NCBI RefSeq assembly: GCF_000686885.1
Contig: NZ_KK366033.1
Span: 1-64,000, forward strand
DNA from: Flavobacterium sasangense DSM 21067
GTDB taxonomy: Bacteria > Bacteroidota > Bacteroidia > Flavobacteriales > Flavobacteriaceae
Direction of reading: 5' to 3'
DNA: 64,000 nucleotides
The translations under genes and the position numbers were made by a program. Within the stretch, counting starts at the first letter, position 1, and each line of letters starts with the position of its first letter. Positions 1 to 8,759 of this stretch are shown in pieces. A model generated the notes under the pieces. That model saw only the letters and a program-made list of their open reading frames with translations, was not told the origin of the DNA and ran no database searches.

Positions 1-225
1 AATCTAAGAAAGTCAATGCATTTACCTTCTTTAACAGCAGTAAAATGGGACGAAAATTTTAAAAATATTTACGCTAGGCTCATATCAAAGAACGGAATTA
101 AAATGAAAGCATTAGTCGCTGTTCAGAGAAAAATACTTGAACTTATTTATATATTATTCAAAAATGAGACAGTGTATGATAAAGAATATATAACAAAAAA
201 TAGCGCGCAAACACAAATGGTTTAA
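1..225 (+). CDS. IS110-family transposase, C-terminal end (cut by window edge)
   Basis: The reading frame is open from base 1 to a TAA at 223-225, so only the last 74 residues are in the window. They resemble the end of IS110/IS116/IS902 transposases: a MHLPSLTAVKW segment, an invariant-looking LISKNGIKMKALVAV stretch, then a basic hydrophobic helix. IS110 enzymes are DEDD recombinases that usually lack clear terminal inverted repeats, and none is visible just downstream, where the element boundary should lie within roughly 226-260. The ATG at 16 is internal and is not the gene start. Whether the full element is intact cannot be judged here. Confidence 0.75.
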   Translation, partial: NLRKSMHLPSLTAVKWDENFKNIYARLISKNGIKMKALVAVQRKILELIYILFKNETVYDKEYITKNSAQTQMV

Positions 226-363
226 ACACGCTATAGAGACTAGTTCAATGACTGTCTTGAAAAACAAAAGTAATAAAAATTAAGATTTAAATTTGAAATC
301 AACACAGAATCTTATATGTTTTAAAATAATTAAGTTCACAAAAGCTCTAATTGTTTATAAAAA

Positions 364-390
364 ACAAACCCAGCATTACACTGGGTTCGT
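364..390 (-). terminator. Terminator of the aldehyde dehydrogenase gene
   Basis: The perfect stem AACCCAG/CTGGGTT (367-373 with 381-387) extends by three more positions with one mismatch. It has a 7-nt loop and, read on the minus strand, is followed by a T-run. It lies 10 bases past the dehydrogenase stop codon. Confidence 0.8.
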
Positions 391-400
391 TTATCATCTA

Positions 401-1906
401 CTAAAAGAAACCTAATTTGTTCTTGTTATAAGAAATCAACATATTTTTAGTTTGACGGTAATGGTCTAACATCATTTTGTGGTTTTCTCTACCAATTCCT
501 GATTGTTTGTAACCTCCAAATGGCGCTCCAGCTGGATAAGCATGATATTGGTTTACCCAAACACGTCCCGCTTGAATAGCTCTTGGAACTTGATATAATT
601 CATGTGCATCACGAGTCCAAACGCCTGCTCCTAATCCGTACATGGTATCATTAGCAATTTCTAAAGCTTCCTCTGTAGTTTTAAAAGTCGTAACTGCTAA
701 TACTGGACCGAAAATCTCTTCTTGGAAAATACGCATTTTGTTGTGTCCTTTGAATAACGTAGGTTGAATGTAATATCCTCCTTCTAAATCGCCACCTAAA
801 TGATTCACATCGCCACCACATAACAATTCAGCACCTTCTTCTTTACCTAAATTAATGTACGAAAGAATTTTGTCTTTTTGATTTTGTGAAGCTTGAGCAC
901 CCATCATTACTGTTGGATCTAACGGATTACCCATTTTGATAGCTTTTACTCTTTCTAAAACTCTTTCGATAAATTTATCATAAATCGATTCATGAATTAA
1001 CAATCTTGACGGACACGTACAAACTTCTCCTTGATTTAGGGCAAAAAGAGCCACTCCTTCTAGAGCTTTATCTAAAAACTCATCATCAGCATCCATAACT
1101 GATGGAAAGAAAATATTTGGTGATTTTCCACCTAATTCTAACGTAACTGGAATAATATTTTCTGTAGCATATTGCATTACCATTCTACCTGTAGCAGTCG
1201 AACCCGTAAATGCTGCTTTACAAACTTTTGGATTGGTTACCAAAGTTCTTCCTAACTCTGCTCCAAAACCATTGATAACATTAATAACTCCTGCTGGAAC
1301 TAAATCACCAATAATTTCCATTAACACCATAATTGAAATTGGCGTACTTTCTGCTGGTTTTAAAACTACACAATTTCCGGCAGCTAAAGCTGGTGCTAAT
1401 TTCCAAACGGCCATTAAAATTGGGAAGTTCCAAGGAATAATTTGGGCTACAACTCCAATTGGCTCATGAACGATGATAGAAACCGTATCTTTATCTAATT
1501 CGGTAATTGAACCTTCTTCAGCGCGAATTACACTAGCAAAATATCTAAAATGATCAATTGCTAACGGAATATCAGCTGCCATAGTTTCACGAATGGCTTT
1601 ACCGTTATCTAACGTTTCAACCGCAGCGATGTATTCTAAATTAGCTTCTATTCTATCTGCGATTTTGTTTAACATGATACTTCTCTCAGTCGCCGAAGTT
1701 TGGCTAAATGTTTTGAAAGCTTCATCTGCCGCATTTACAGCCATTTCAACATCCATTTTAGCCGAATGTGCTGCTTTTGCCATTAATTTACCATCTACTG
1801 GTGAAAGTACTTCAAAATATTGCCCTGTTGAAGGTGCTGTCCATTTTCCGTTGATATAATTATCGTACTTTTCTTTTAGTTGTGGTCTTTGAATTAAATT
1901 ACTCAT
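401..1906 (-). CDS. NAD-dependent aldehyde dehydrogenase (AldB/ExaC type)
   Basis: Oxidises an aldehyde to the carboxylic acid with NAD(P)+; close AldB/ExaC relatives act on acetaldehyde and other short aldehydes. The product is 501 residues, normal for the family. Visible landmarks are the PWNF loop with the oxyanion Asn160, the general-base Glu257 in ELGGKSPN, and the nucleophile Cys296 in NQGEVCTC; the GEVCTC form is typical of the AldB/ExaC branch. I chose the ATG at 1906 over an in-frame upstream start at 1945, because the upstream stretch is not family-like and would overlap the -7 box. The gene is monocistronic, divergent from pheT, and preceded by a spaced direct repeat that looks like an operator. 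The true substrate is not readable from sequence. Confidence 0.92.
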   Translation of the reverse strand: MSNLIQRPQLKEKYDNYINGKWTAPSTGQYFEVLSPVDGKLMAKAAHSAKMDVEMAVNAADEAFKTFSQTSATERSIMLNKIADRIEANLEYIAAVETLDNGKAIRETMAADIPLAIDHFRYFASVIRAEEGSITELDKDTVSIIVHEPIGVVAQIIPWNFPILMAVWKLAPALAAGNCVVLKPAESTPISIMVLMEIIGDLVPAGVINVINGFGAELGRTLVTNPKVCKAAFTGSTATGRMVMQYATENIIPVTLELGGKSPNIFFPSVMDADDEFLDKALEGVALFALNQGEVCTCPSRLLIHESIYDKFIERVLERVKAIKMGNPLDPTVMMGAQASQNQKDKILSYINLGKEEGAELLCGGDVNHLGGDLEGGYYIQPTLFKGHNKMRIFQEEIFGPVLAVTTFKTTEEALEIANDTMYGLGAGVWTRDAHELYQVPRAIQAGRVWVNQYHAYPAGAPFGGYKQSGIGRENHKMMLDHYRQTKNMLISYNKNKLGFF

Positions 1907-1930
1907 AATTTTGATTTTAGGTTTGTTTAT

Positions 1931-1938
1931 CAAATTTA
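1931..1938 (-). promoter_or_regulatory. -7 box of the aldehyde dehydrogenase gene
   Basis: On the minus strand this reads TAAATTTG, an exact match to the Bacteroidota -7 consensus TAnnTTTG, 25 bases before the chosen start codon. No TTG -33 element lies at the usual distance. That position is instead occupied by the AATAGCACAA repeats, which fits an activator-dependent promoter. Confidence 0.6.
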
Positions 1939-1957
1939 GATTCAATTCTTATCATAG

Positions 1958-1988
1958 AATAGCACAATTATTTCATTTAATAGCACAA
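1958..1988. promoter_or_regulatory. Direct repeat AATAGCACAA x2, 21 bp apart (candidate operator)
   Basis: Two exact copies of AATAGCACAA start at 1958 and 1979, exactly two helical turns apart. They cover the place where the -33 element of the aldehyde dehydrogenase promoter should be. Two direct half-sites at this spacing next to a promoter are typical of AraC-family activators. No such regulator gene lies nearby, so the assignment is inference. Confidence 0.5.
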
Positions 1989-2106
1989 AACTGATATTAG
2001 CTCAATTTTAACATCTAAAAATTACATTTCTATTAATTTTTTACACAATTATTTATCGAATTAATAATATTGTCTTTCTAAACTTATCACCAAAAGGCTG
2101 TTCAAA

Positions 2107-2134
2107 ATTTCTAAATTCTAATTTCTAAATTCTA
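2107..2134. repeat. Tandem 14-bp repeat ATTTCTAAATTCTA x2
   Basis: Two exact head-to-tail copies at 2107-2120 and 2121-2134 lie just upstream of the pheT -7 box. They occupy the -20 to -45 region of that promoter. Confidence 0.7.
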
Positions 2135-2145
2135 ATTTTATAAAG

Positions 2146-2153
2146 TATCTTTG
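2146..2153 (+). promoter_or_regulatory. -7 box of pheT
   Basis: TATCTTTG matches TAnnTTTG exactly and lies 21 bases before the pheT start codon at 2175. No convincing -33 TTG is seen. The AT-rich tandem repeat at 2107-2134 sits just upstream. Confidence 0.6.
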
Positions 2154-2174
2154 CGGTTTAAAATTCGATACAAA

Positions 2175-4604
2175 ATGCGTATATCTTACAATTGGTTAAA
2201 ACAATTCATTAAAACCGATTTAAAATCTGAAGAAATTGCTGACATTCTTACCGACTTAGGTTTGGAAGTAGAAGGCGTTGACAAATACGAAAGTTTAAAA
2301 GGAGGTTTACAAGGCGTTGTGATTGGTCATGTTTTAACATGCGAAAAACATCCTGATGCTGATAAACTAAAAATCACAACAGTTGATTTAGGTGATGGAA
2401 ACGCACCAGTTCAAATTGTTTGTGGTGCTCCAAACGTGGCAGCGGGACAAAAAGTTCCTGTAGCGACTATTGGAACTAAGTTATTTGATAAAGAAGGAAA
2501 CGCATTCGAAATTAAAAAAGGTAAAATCCGCGGACAAGAAAGTCACGGAATGATTTGCGCTGAAGACGAATTAGGCTTAGGCGAAAGTCATGACGGAATT
2601 ATGATTTTGAACGAAGATTTAAAACCTGGAACGCCAGCTTCAAAAGTATTCGAAATTGAAACGGATGAGGTTTTCGAAATCGGATTAACGCCTAACCGTG
2701 CCGATGCTATGTCGCACATGGGAGTTGCTCGTGATTTACGCGCTGGATTATTACAAAAAGGAACTACTTCTGAATTGATTACACCTTCGGTGAGTAAATT
2801 TAAAGTGGAGAAACGTACTTTAAAAATCGATGTAAAAGTTGAAAACGAAAAATTAGCACCAAGATATTGTGGTGTTACGATTTCGGGAGTTACCGTTAAA
2901 CCATCTCCAACTTGGTTACAAAACCGTTTGAAAGCGATTGGTTTAACTCCAAAAAATAATATTGTTGACGTTACGAATTACGTTTTACACGAATTAGGTC
3001 AACCATTACACGCTTTTGATGCCGCTCAAATAAAAGGAAATAAAGTAGTCGTAAAAACGGTTCCGGCTGGAACTAAATTTATTACTTTAGATGATATCGA
3101 ACGTACATTACACGAAGAAGATTTAATGATTTGTGACGAAAGTGGACCAATGTGTATTGCGGGTGTTTTCGGAGGAAAAACTTCGGGAGTTTCTGAAAAA
3201 ACTCAGGCAATTTTCTTAGAAAGTGCTTATTTCAATCCGGTTTCAGTTAGAAAAACAGCTAAAAGACATACGTTAAGTACGGATGCATCTTTCCGTTTTG
3301 AAAGAGGAATTGATCCTAGTATTACGGAATACGCTTTAAAACGTGCGGCTTTGTTAATTCAAGAAGTGGCAGGTGGTGAAATTACTTCGGATATCGTGGA
3401 TATTTATCCGAAAAAGATTGAAGATTTTAGCGTGTTTATTCATTTCAATAAGGTGAATAAAATCATTGGTGAAGAAATCAAACCAGAAACGATTAAGAAG
3501 ATTTTAGCTTCTTTAGATATCAAAGTTAACAGTATCACCGAAGCCGGTTTAGGGTTAACAATTCCTTCTTACCGCGTGGATGTTACGAGAGAAATTGATG
3601 TTATTGAAGAAATTTTACGTGTTTACGGATACAACAACATCCAAATTCCTTCGAAAGTGAATGCTACTACAGCCAATTCATCAAGAACGGAAGAATATAA
3701 AGTACAAAATATCATTGCGAATCAATTGTGTTCGTTAGGTTTCAACGAAATGATGGCGAATTCTTTAACTACGCCAGATTACGTAAAACTTTCTGAAAAC
3801 TTGAAAGAAGAATTCAATGTAATGATGTTAAATCCATTGAGTAGCGATTTATCAGCAATGCGCCAATCGTTATTATTCTCTGGATTAGAAGCGGTTTCTT
3901 TCAATATCAATAGAAGAAGAAGTGATTTAAAATTCTTCGAATTTGGAAAAAGTTACCACAAAACAGCTAACGGTCATGACGAAAACAAACACTTAACGTT
4001 ATTAGTAACCGGAAATAGACAAAACGAAAGTTGGACGAATGCACAATCAAAATCTGATTTCTTCTTGTTTAAAGGTTATATCAATACGATTTTAAGTCGT
4101 TTGGGATTAGACAAGAAAGTGACTTCATTACCATTTGAAAATGATGTTTTCGCAGAAGGCTTAGCTTTAGCGGTTGGAAAAGAAGTAATTGTAGAATTTG
4201 GAACGGTTAAAAAATCTGTTTTAAAACATTTCGACATCAAACAAGAAGTGTTATACGCTGATTTTGCTTGGGATAAAATTCAGAAATACGTTTCTACAAA
4301 AATTAAATTCACCGATATTCCAAAATATCCTGAAGTTCGTAGAGATTTAGCCTTGTTGTTAGACGAAAACGTACCATTCGAACAAATCTACAACATCGCC
4401 AAACAAACCGAAAAAGGCTTGTTAAAAGACGTAAATTTATTCGACGTTTACACAGGTAACAACTTACCAGAAGGTAAAAAATCATACGCTATAAGTTTCA
4501 TTTTACAAGATGATTCTAAAACGCTAACCGATACTCAAATTGATAAAATCATGAGTAAGTTACAAGGTAATTTTGAAAGTCAGTTAGGCGCTAGCTTACG
4601 CTAG
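2175..4604 (+). CDS. pheT: Phenylalanyl-tRNA synthetase beta subunit
   Basis: Beta chain of the heterotetrameric enzyme that charges tRNA-Phe in the cytoplasm. The 809-residue product has the full domain set: an N-terminal MRISYNWLKQF start, an EMAP/OB-fold tRNA-binding domain at about 40-150 (with CEKHPDADKLK), the B3/B4 editing region at about 210-390, a B5 domain at about 400-480, the catalytic-like core, and a C-terminal ferredoxin-like anticodon-binding domain over the last 95 residues. The ATG at 2175 was chosen because it starts the conserved N-terminus and follows a good -7 box; the in-frame start at 2151 would lie inside that box. pheS is not adjacent, which is common in Bacteroidota. 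Confidence 0.98.
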   Translation: MRISYNWLKQFIKTDLKSEEIADILTDLGLEVEGVDKYESLKGGLQGVVIGHVLTCEKHPDADKLKITTVDLGDGNAPVQIVCGAPNVAAGQKVPVATIGTKLFDKEGNAFEIKKGKIRGQESHGMICAEDELGLGESHDGIMILNEDLKPGTPASKVFEIETDEVFEIGLTPNRADAMSHMGVARDLRAGLLQKGTTSELITPSVSKFKVEKRTLKIDVKVENEKLAPRYCGVTISGVTVKPSPTWLQNRLKAIGLTPKNNIVDVTNYVLHELGQPLHAFDAAQIKGNKVVVKTVPAGTKFITLDDIERTLHEEDLMICDESGPMCIAGVFGGKTSGVSEKTQAIFLESAYFNPVSVRKTAKRHTLSTDASFRFERGIDPSITEYALKRAALLIQEVAGGEITSDIVDIYPKKIEDFSVFIHFNKVNKIIGEEIKPETIKKILASLDIKVNSITEAGLGLTIPSYRVDVTREIDVIEEILRVYGYNNIQIPSKVNATTANSSRTEEYKVQNIIANQLCSLGFNEMMANSLTTPDYVKLSENLKEEFNVMMLNPLSSDLSAMRQSLLFSGLEAVSFNINRRRSDLKFFEFGKSYHKTANGHDENKHLTLLVTGNRQNESWTNAQSKSDFFLFKGYINTILSRLGLDKKVTSLPFENDVFAEGLALAVGKEVIVEFGTVKKSVLKHFDIKQEVLYADFAWDKIQKYVSTKIKFTDIPKYPEVRRDLALLLDENVPFEQIYNIAKQTEKGLLKDVNLFDVYTGNNLPEGKKSYAISFILQDDSKTLTDTQIDKIMSKLQGNFESQLGASLR

Positions 4605-4609
4605 TGTTT

Positions 4610-4632
4610 AGTTTACAGTCACAGTTTACAGT
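4610..4632. repeat. Direct repeat AGTTTACAGT x2
   Basis: Copies at 4610-4619 and 4623-4632 lie between the pheT stop and the terminator hairpin, with a 13-base period. From memory, AGTTTACAGT-type runs are frequent after genes in Flavobacterium. Confidence 0.65.
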
Positions 4633-4636
4633 ATAA

Positions 4637-4673
4637 AAAAAACTCCCGATTAAAATGAATCGGGAGTTTTTTG
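4637..4673. terminator. Bidirectional terminator between pheT and the T9SS protein gene
   Basis: A long hairpin has the stem AAAAAACTCCCGATT paired with AATCGGGAGTTTTTT and a short loop. The A- and T-runs make it work for both converging genes. Confidence 0.9.
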
Positions 4674-4694
4674 ATTGTATTATTCTTATCAAAA

Positions 4695-7244
4695 CTATTC
4701 CTTCACAAACTTCGCATTAGCACTACCCTTTTCCGTATTTACTTTTACAAAATACGTTCCTGAAGCTAAGTTAGTAACATCAATTGAATTAATATCATTT
4801 GTAGTCGCCATAACAATTTGTCCCAATTGATTATAAATTTCAATTGAATTGATTACTACACCCAATTTAGCTTGAATATTCAAAACATCTTTTGCAGGAT
4901 TTGGATATAAAGTAAAATAAGTTCCAAAATCATAATCTTGCGCACTTAACGCAGCAACAGTTGTTATGTACGTATTAGTTGTGATTGGGAAATTGTAATC
5001 AAAGTAAATGTTAGCATTATTAGTGAAAGTATTTCCAACAACTAACGTAGGTTTCGTTTTAATTTTAAACACCACATAACCATCATTAGTGGCATCATTA
5101 AAATCTAAATTGATGTTTTCAAAAATGAATTCCACTTTGTTTCCATTAATTCTCGTATAAAAATCGTGACTACTTTTTAATGGAACTAACGTTGCTATAT
5201 CAAACTTATTCAAATCAATCATATCTTTAACTACAATGTTTTCTGCTGGGAAAGTTCCTGTGTTTTCGAAACGAATTACATAGTGTACATGTTTTCCAAC
5301 TTCACTAGGTGCTATAGTTGTTCCTTCTAAACACGTTTTATCGTTTGGATCATAAGAACCGACAACCGTTTGGTCTAATGTAAATGTGTTATCAGCTGGT
5401 GTTTGATCTGTATTTGCTGTTGTTATTGTAGTTGTGTAATTCAAAACATCTCCATTATTAACAGCTGGAGTTTCCATTGGCGAATTTACATTGAAAGTTA
5501 AAATAATCTCTCTAGTTTCAAAAGGTTGTAAATTGACATAATTCCATGTAAAACTATTTGTTGCAGAACTACTATAAACAGGATTAGCAGAAACATAATC
5601 TAATCTTGCATCATCAAAAGTAAATGAAATACTACCATTTTCAATTTGATTTCCTTTGTTGCGATAAACCAGTTTATAATTAGCATCAAAACCTGGACGA
5701 GCTGGAGTAATTGGTAATAAAACAATTTCAACATCCGATTTTACTCCATTAGCAGTTACACAAAAATCTTGCGTAAACGGACTTGTTTGTGTTGGAAAAT
5801 TTGCTACAAAACTAAGCGGTGAATTATTAAAATAGGTTGGGTTTTCTAAAATTGGAGTAATTGTATAATTTCCAGCTTGAACTGGAATTGAATAATTACC
5901 TGATTCATTTGAAATTATTGAGCCCGAAGTAGTTCCGTCTGTAATACTAAAGTTTAAATTTGAAACTGAAATATCAGAAACAGCACATCCATTATTGTTA
6001 AAATCGAATTTTGTAACTCCTGAAATATCATAGAAAGTCCCACCTGGTGTAAATGAGCAATAGGAATTAACTTGAATTTGATTTTGCAATCCTAAGTAAT
6101 TAATATATCCATGTATATCATCATACTCTTCTTCATCAACACAAATATATTCTAACTGAGGGTTATTATAAATTTCAAAATAAGGAGGCATCAATTCATA
6201 TCCTCCATTTTTAAGAAAAATACTTTTTAAAATAACATTATTATTACAATATAACTCTAGTAAATCTGGATTTTGTGAAAGGTCTAAACTTGTTAATTGG
6301 TTATTATTACAATATAACACTAGTAAATCTGGATTTTGTGAAACATCTAAAGAAGTTAATTGATTTTGAGAACAGGACAAAAAACCAAGAGATAAATTTT
6401 GTGAAACATCTATAGAAGTTAATTGATTTACATCGAAACCCAAGCTATTAAGCAAGGGATTTTGAGTAACATCTATTGAGGTTAATAAATTCTGACCGCA
6501 TTCTAAAGTAGAAAGTAGGGGGGTTTCAGAAACATCTATAGAAGTTAATTGATTCGTATTTAAACCTAAGAAAGTAAGCAGAGAATTTTGAGAAACATTT
6601 ATAGAGGTTAATAAATTCTGACCGCAATCTAAAACAGAAAGAAGAGAATTTTGAGAAACATCTATAGAAGTCAATTGATTTCCTCGGCAATTTAAAAATT
6701 CTAAATTTGGATTTTCAGTAACATTTAAAGTGTTCAATTGATTATAAATTGTTTCTAATTTACGCAATGCTAAATTTTGTGTAACATCTAAAATTGTTAA
6801 CTGATTATTTGAGCAAATTAAAACAGAAAGAAGAGAATTTTGAGAAACATCTATAGAAGTTAATTGATTCGTATTTAAATTCAAGAAAGAAAGGAGTGAA
6901 TTTTGAGAAAAATCTACAGTTGATAATTGGTTAATTTCGCAATGGAGCGCTTCAAGATTTAAAAAAAAATTAATTCCTGATAAATCAGAAATATTTGATC
7001 TACTAACATTTAAATATTTAATATTTAAAGCTTCACTAGCCTGAACTTCACCATCTCCATTAACATCAATAACACTATAACTATTAACATTACCATCACT
7101 ATCAGGAGTTTCTGTAGAAGCAATTTGATTACCAGAACTAGCACTCAACAACTTCGCTTTAAAATTAGCATCTGGAAAATTAATAATCTGCGCATTACCT
7201 AAAAAACCAATCGTCAAAAAGAATAAAAAGTAAAGTTTTTTCAT
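4695..7244 (-). CDS. Secreted leucine-rich repeat protein with T9SS type A sorting domain
   Basis: An 849-residue exported protein. It begins with a Sec signal peptide (start at 7244, cleavage expected after GNAQ near residue 19). About 12 tandem leucine-rich repeats of roughly 21 residues follow between residues 60 and 340, with the pattern LTSIDVSQN-x-L-LxxLxCxxN. The middle carries a carboxypeptidase-regulatory-like beta domain and a DUF11/DUF7619-like region with the marker YDPNDK. The last ~75 residues (YPNPAKDVLNI ... GTYFVKV) are a type A T9SS sorting domain, so the protein is probably secreted through T9SS to the surface or medium. The in-frame upstream start at 7292 would add a non-signal extension. 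Leucine-rich repeats suggest protein or glycan binding; the ligand is unknown. Confidence 0.9.
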   Translation of the reverse strand: MKKLYFLFFLTIGFLGNAQIINFPDANFKAKLLSASSGNQIASTETPDSDGNVNSYSVIDVNGDGEVQASEALNIKYLNVSRSNISDLSGINFFLNLEALHCEINQLSTVDFSQNSLLSFLNLNTNQLTSIDVSQNSLLSVLICSNNQLTILDVTQNLALRKLETIYNQLNTLNVTENPNLEFLNCRGNQLTSIDVSQNSLLSVLDCGQNLLTSINVSQNSLLTFLGLNTNQLTSIDVSETPLLSTLECGQNLLTSIDVTQNPLLNSLGFDVNQLTSIDVSQNLSLGFLSCSQNQLTSLDVSQNPDLLVLYCNNNQLTSLDLSQNPDLLELYCNNNVILKSIFLKNGGYELMPPYFEIYNNPQLEYICVDEEEYDDIHGYINYLGLQNQIQVNSYCSFTPGGTFYDISGVTKFDFNNNGCAVSDISVSNLNFSITDGTTSGSIISNESGNYSIPVQAGNYTITPILENPTYFNNSPLSFVANFPTQTSPFTQDFCVTANGVKSDVEIVLLPITPARPGFDANYKLVYRNKGNQIENGSISFTFDDARLDYVSANPVYSSSATNSFTWNYVNLQPFETREIILTFNVNSPMETPAVNNGDVLNYTTTITTANTDQTPADNTFTLDQTVVGSYDPNDKTCLEGTTIAPSEVGKHVHYVIRFENTGTFPAENIVVKDMIDLNKFDIATLVPLKSSHDFYTRINGNKVEFIFENINLDFNDATNDGYVVFKIKTKPTLVVGNTFTNNANIYFDYNFPITTNTYITTVAALSAQDYDFGTYFTLYPNPAKDVLNIQAKLGVVINSIEIYNQLGQIVMATTNDINSIDVTNLASGTYFVKVNTEKGSANAKFVKE

Positions 7245-7320
7245 TTGTAAGAAATTAAAGAAGTAAAAGTAAGATAAATACTTAAACATCAAAGTATAAT
7301 TTAACTAAAATCTTCATTTA

Positions 7321-7353
7321 AAACCTGACAGGTTTCCGAAACCTGTCAGGTTT
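7321..7353. repeat. 33-bp perfect palindrome (REP-like)
   Basis: Two 15-bp arms, AAACCTGACAGGTTT at 7321-7335 and its exact reverse complement at 7339-7353, are separated by CCG. Each arm is itself palindromic around one central base (AAACCTG-A-CAGGTTT). The element lies between two divergent genes, about 90 bases before the DUF2520 gene, with no T-run. From memory, AACCTGACAGGTT-type palindromes recur between genes in Flavobacterium genomes. Confidence 0.75.
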
Positions 7354-7441
7354 GTATAACTGCATAAACTAGAGCTATAACATTTCATAAACCTGTCCTA
7401 TTTTTCATTAAAATAAAATTAAAATTCACTATTTTAGCGCC

Positions 7442-8200
7442 ATGATAAAAGTCGTTTTAATCGGTTCAGGAAATGTGGCACAACATTTAATTCAAGTATT
7501 GTTACAGGCTAAAAATGTGGATTTGATGCAAGCATTTGCTCGTAACCCAAGTCATTTATTGCATTTGCTTCCTCAAACAAAAATTACATCTGACTATCAT
7601 AAAATTACCGAAGCCGATTTGTATATTATTTCGGTTTCGGATAATGCCATTGCGGAAGTTTCAGCACAATTACCGTTTGAAAATCGTTTGGTAGTGCATA
7701 CTTCTGGTTCGTCGGAACTTTCGGTTTTGCATGATAAGAATCGAAAAGGGGTTTTTTATCCATTACAAACCTTTACCAAAGGAAAAGAAATCGACTTCAC
7801 TCCTATTCCCATTTGCTTAGAAGCTGGAAAGGAATTGGATTATCAACTTTTAGAAAAAGTAGGAACTAGTATCTCACAAAAAGTAGTTCGAATTTCATCT
7901 GAACAACGCAAAAGTTTACACGTAGCAGCCGTTTTTGTTTGTAATTTTGTGAATCATTTGTACCATATTGGGAATGAAATTTGTGAAGAAAACAACGTTC
8001 CATTTGAAGTATTGCATCCGTTAATTCAGGAAACGGCTCATAAAATCACGGAACTTTCTCCGAAAGAAGCACAAACGGGTCCGGCCTTACGAAACGATAC
8101 AAAAACCATCGAAAAACATTTAGATTTCTTAGAAAATCCAGAATATAAAAACCTATATCAATTACTTACACAATCGATACAACATGTCAAAAAGTTATAA
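7442..8200 (+). CDS. Rossmann-like and DUF2520 domain protein
   Basis: A 252-residue cytoplasmic protein with an N-terminal NAD(P)-binding Rossmann fold (GSGNVAQH at 8-15) and a C-terminal all-helical DUF2520 domain. The layout resembles ketopantoate reductase and pyrroline-carboxylate reductase-like dehydrogenases. It is first in a tight plus-strand run, and its 3' end overlaps the next gene (KdsC-like) by 17 bases, so the two are probably translationally coupled. The substrate of the family is not established to my knowledge; a dehydrogenase role is inference from the fold. Confidence 0.85.
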   Translation: MIKVVLIGSGNVAQHLIQVLLQAKNVDLMQAFARNPSHLLHLLPQTKITSDYHKITEADLYIISVSDNAIAEVSAQLPFENRLVVHTSGSSELSVLHDKNRKGVFYPLQTFTKGKEIDFTPIPICLEAGKELDYQLLEKVGTSISQKVVRISSEQRKSLHVAAVFVCNFVNHLYHIGNEICEENNVPFEVLHPLIQETAHKITELSPKEAQTGPALRNDTKTIEKHLDFLENPEYKNLYQLLTQSIQHVKKL

Positions 8201-8711
8201 AGAACTCATGAATCAAATTACCACTTTCATCTTCGACGTAGATGGAGTGCTAACCGACGGAACTATTCACGTAACCCCAACAGGCGAAATGCTTCGCAAC
8301 ATGAACATTAGAGATGGTTATGCCATGAAAGCTGCTGTTGAAAATGGTTACACGGTTTGTATTATTTCGGGCGGAAGTAACGAAGGTGTTCGTGTTCGCT
8401 TGAGAAATTTAGGAATTACCGATATTCATTTAGGAGTTCCAAACAAAGTAGAAACCTTCAAAGAATTCACTGATATTTACAATATCCAACCTGAAAATGT
8501 GTTATACATGGGCGACGACATTCCAGATTATCACGTAATGCAATTAGTAGGATTACCAACTTGTCCACAGAATGCAGTTCCAGAAATCAAAGGAATTTCC
8601 AAATACATTTCGCACGTAGAAGGCGGAAAAGGAGCCGTTCGTGATGTCATCGAACAAGTGATGAAAGTACAAGGCAAATGGATGGAACATTTTGATGCGA
8701 AGTTTGATTAA
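8184..8711 (+). CDS. HAD-family phosphatase, KdsC type
   Basis: A 175-residue small HAD hydrolase without a cap domain, the size and motif set of 3-deoxy-D-manno-octulosonate 8-phosphate phosphatase: motif I DVDGVLTDG with Asp18 and Asp20, motif II SGG at 62-64, Lys88, and motif III GDDIPD at 110-115. KdsC makes KDO for lipopolysaccharide and works as a tetramer. The start overlaps the DUF2520 stop; an in-frame Met at codon 9 is an alternative start. KdsC-type proteins in Bacteroidota also include phosphatases of other nonulosonates, so the exact substrate is less sure than the class. Confidence 0.85.
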   Translation: MSKSYKELMNQITTFIFDVDGVLTDGTIHVTPTGEMLRNMNIRDGYAMKAAVENGYTVCIISGGSNEGVRVRLRNLGITDIHLGVPNKVETFKEFTDIYNIQPENVLYMGDDIPDYHVMQLVGLPTCPQNAVPEIKGISKYISHVEGGKGAVRDVIEQVMKVQGKWMEHFDAKFD

Positions 8712-8759
8712 ATATAGATAATTTGAAAATCAATAACCCAAAAAAATAAACATTAAAAA

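Noticed and set aside
16..225. Complete 69-residue protein starting at ATG 16
   Set aside because: The frame is open upstream to base 1 and the sequence is the end of an IS110 transposase, so 16 is internal.
6200..6950. CRISPR-like regular repeats
   Set aside because: The repeats are in frame, about 63 bases long, without unique spacers, and encode leucine-rich repeats.
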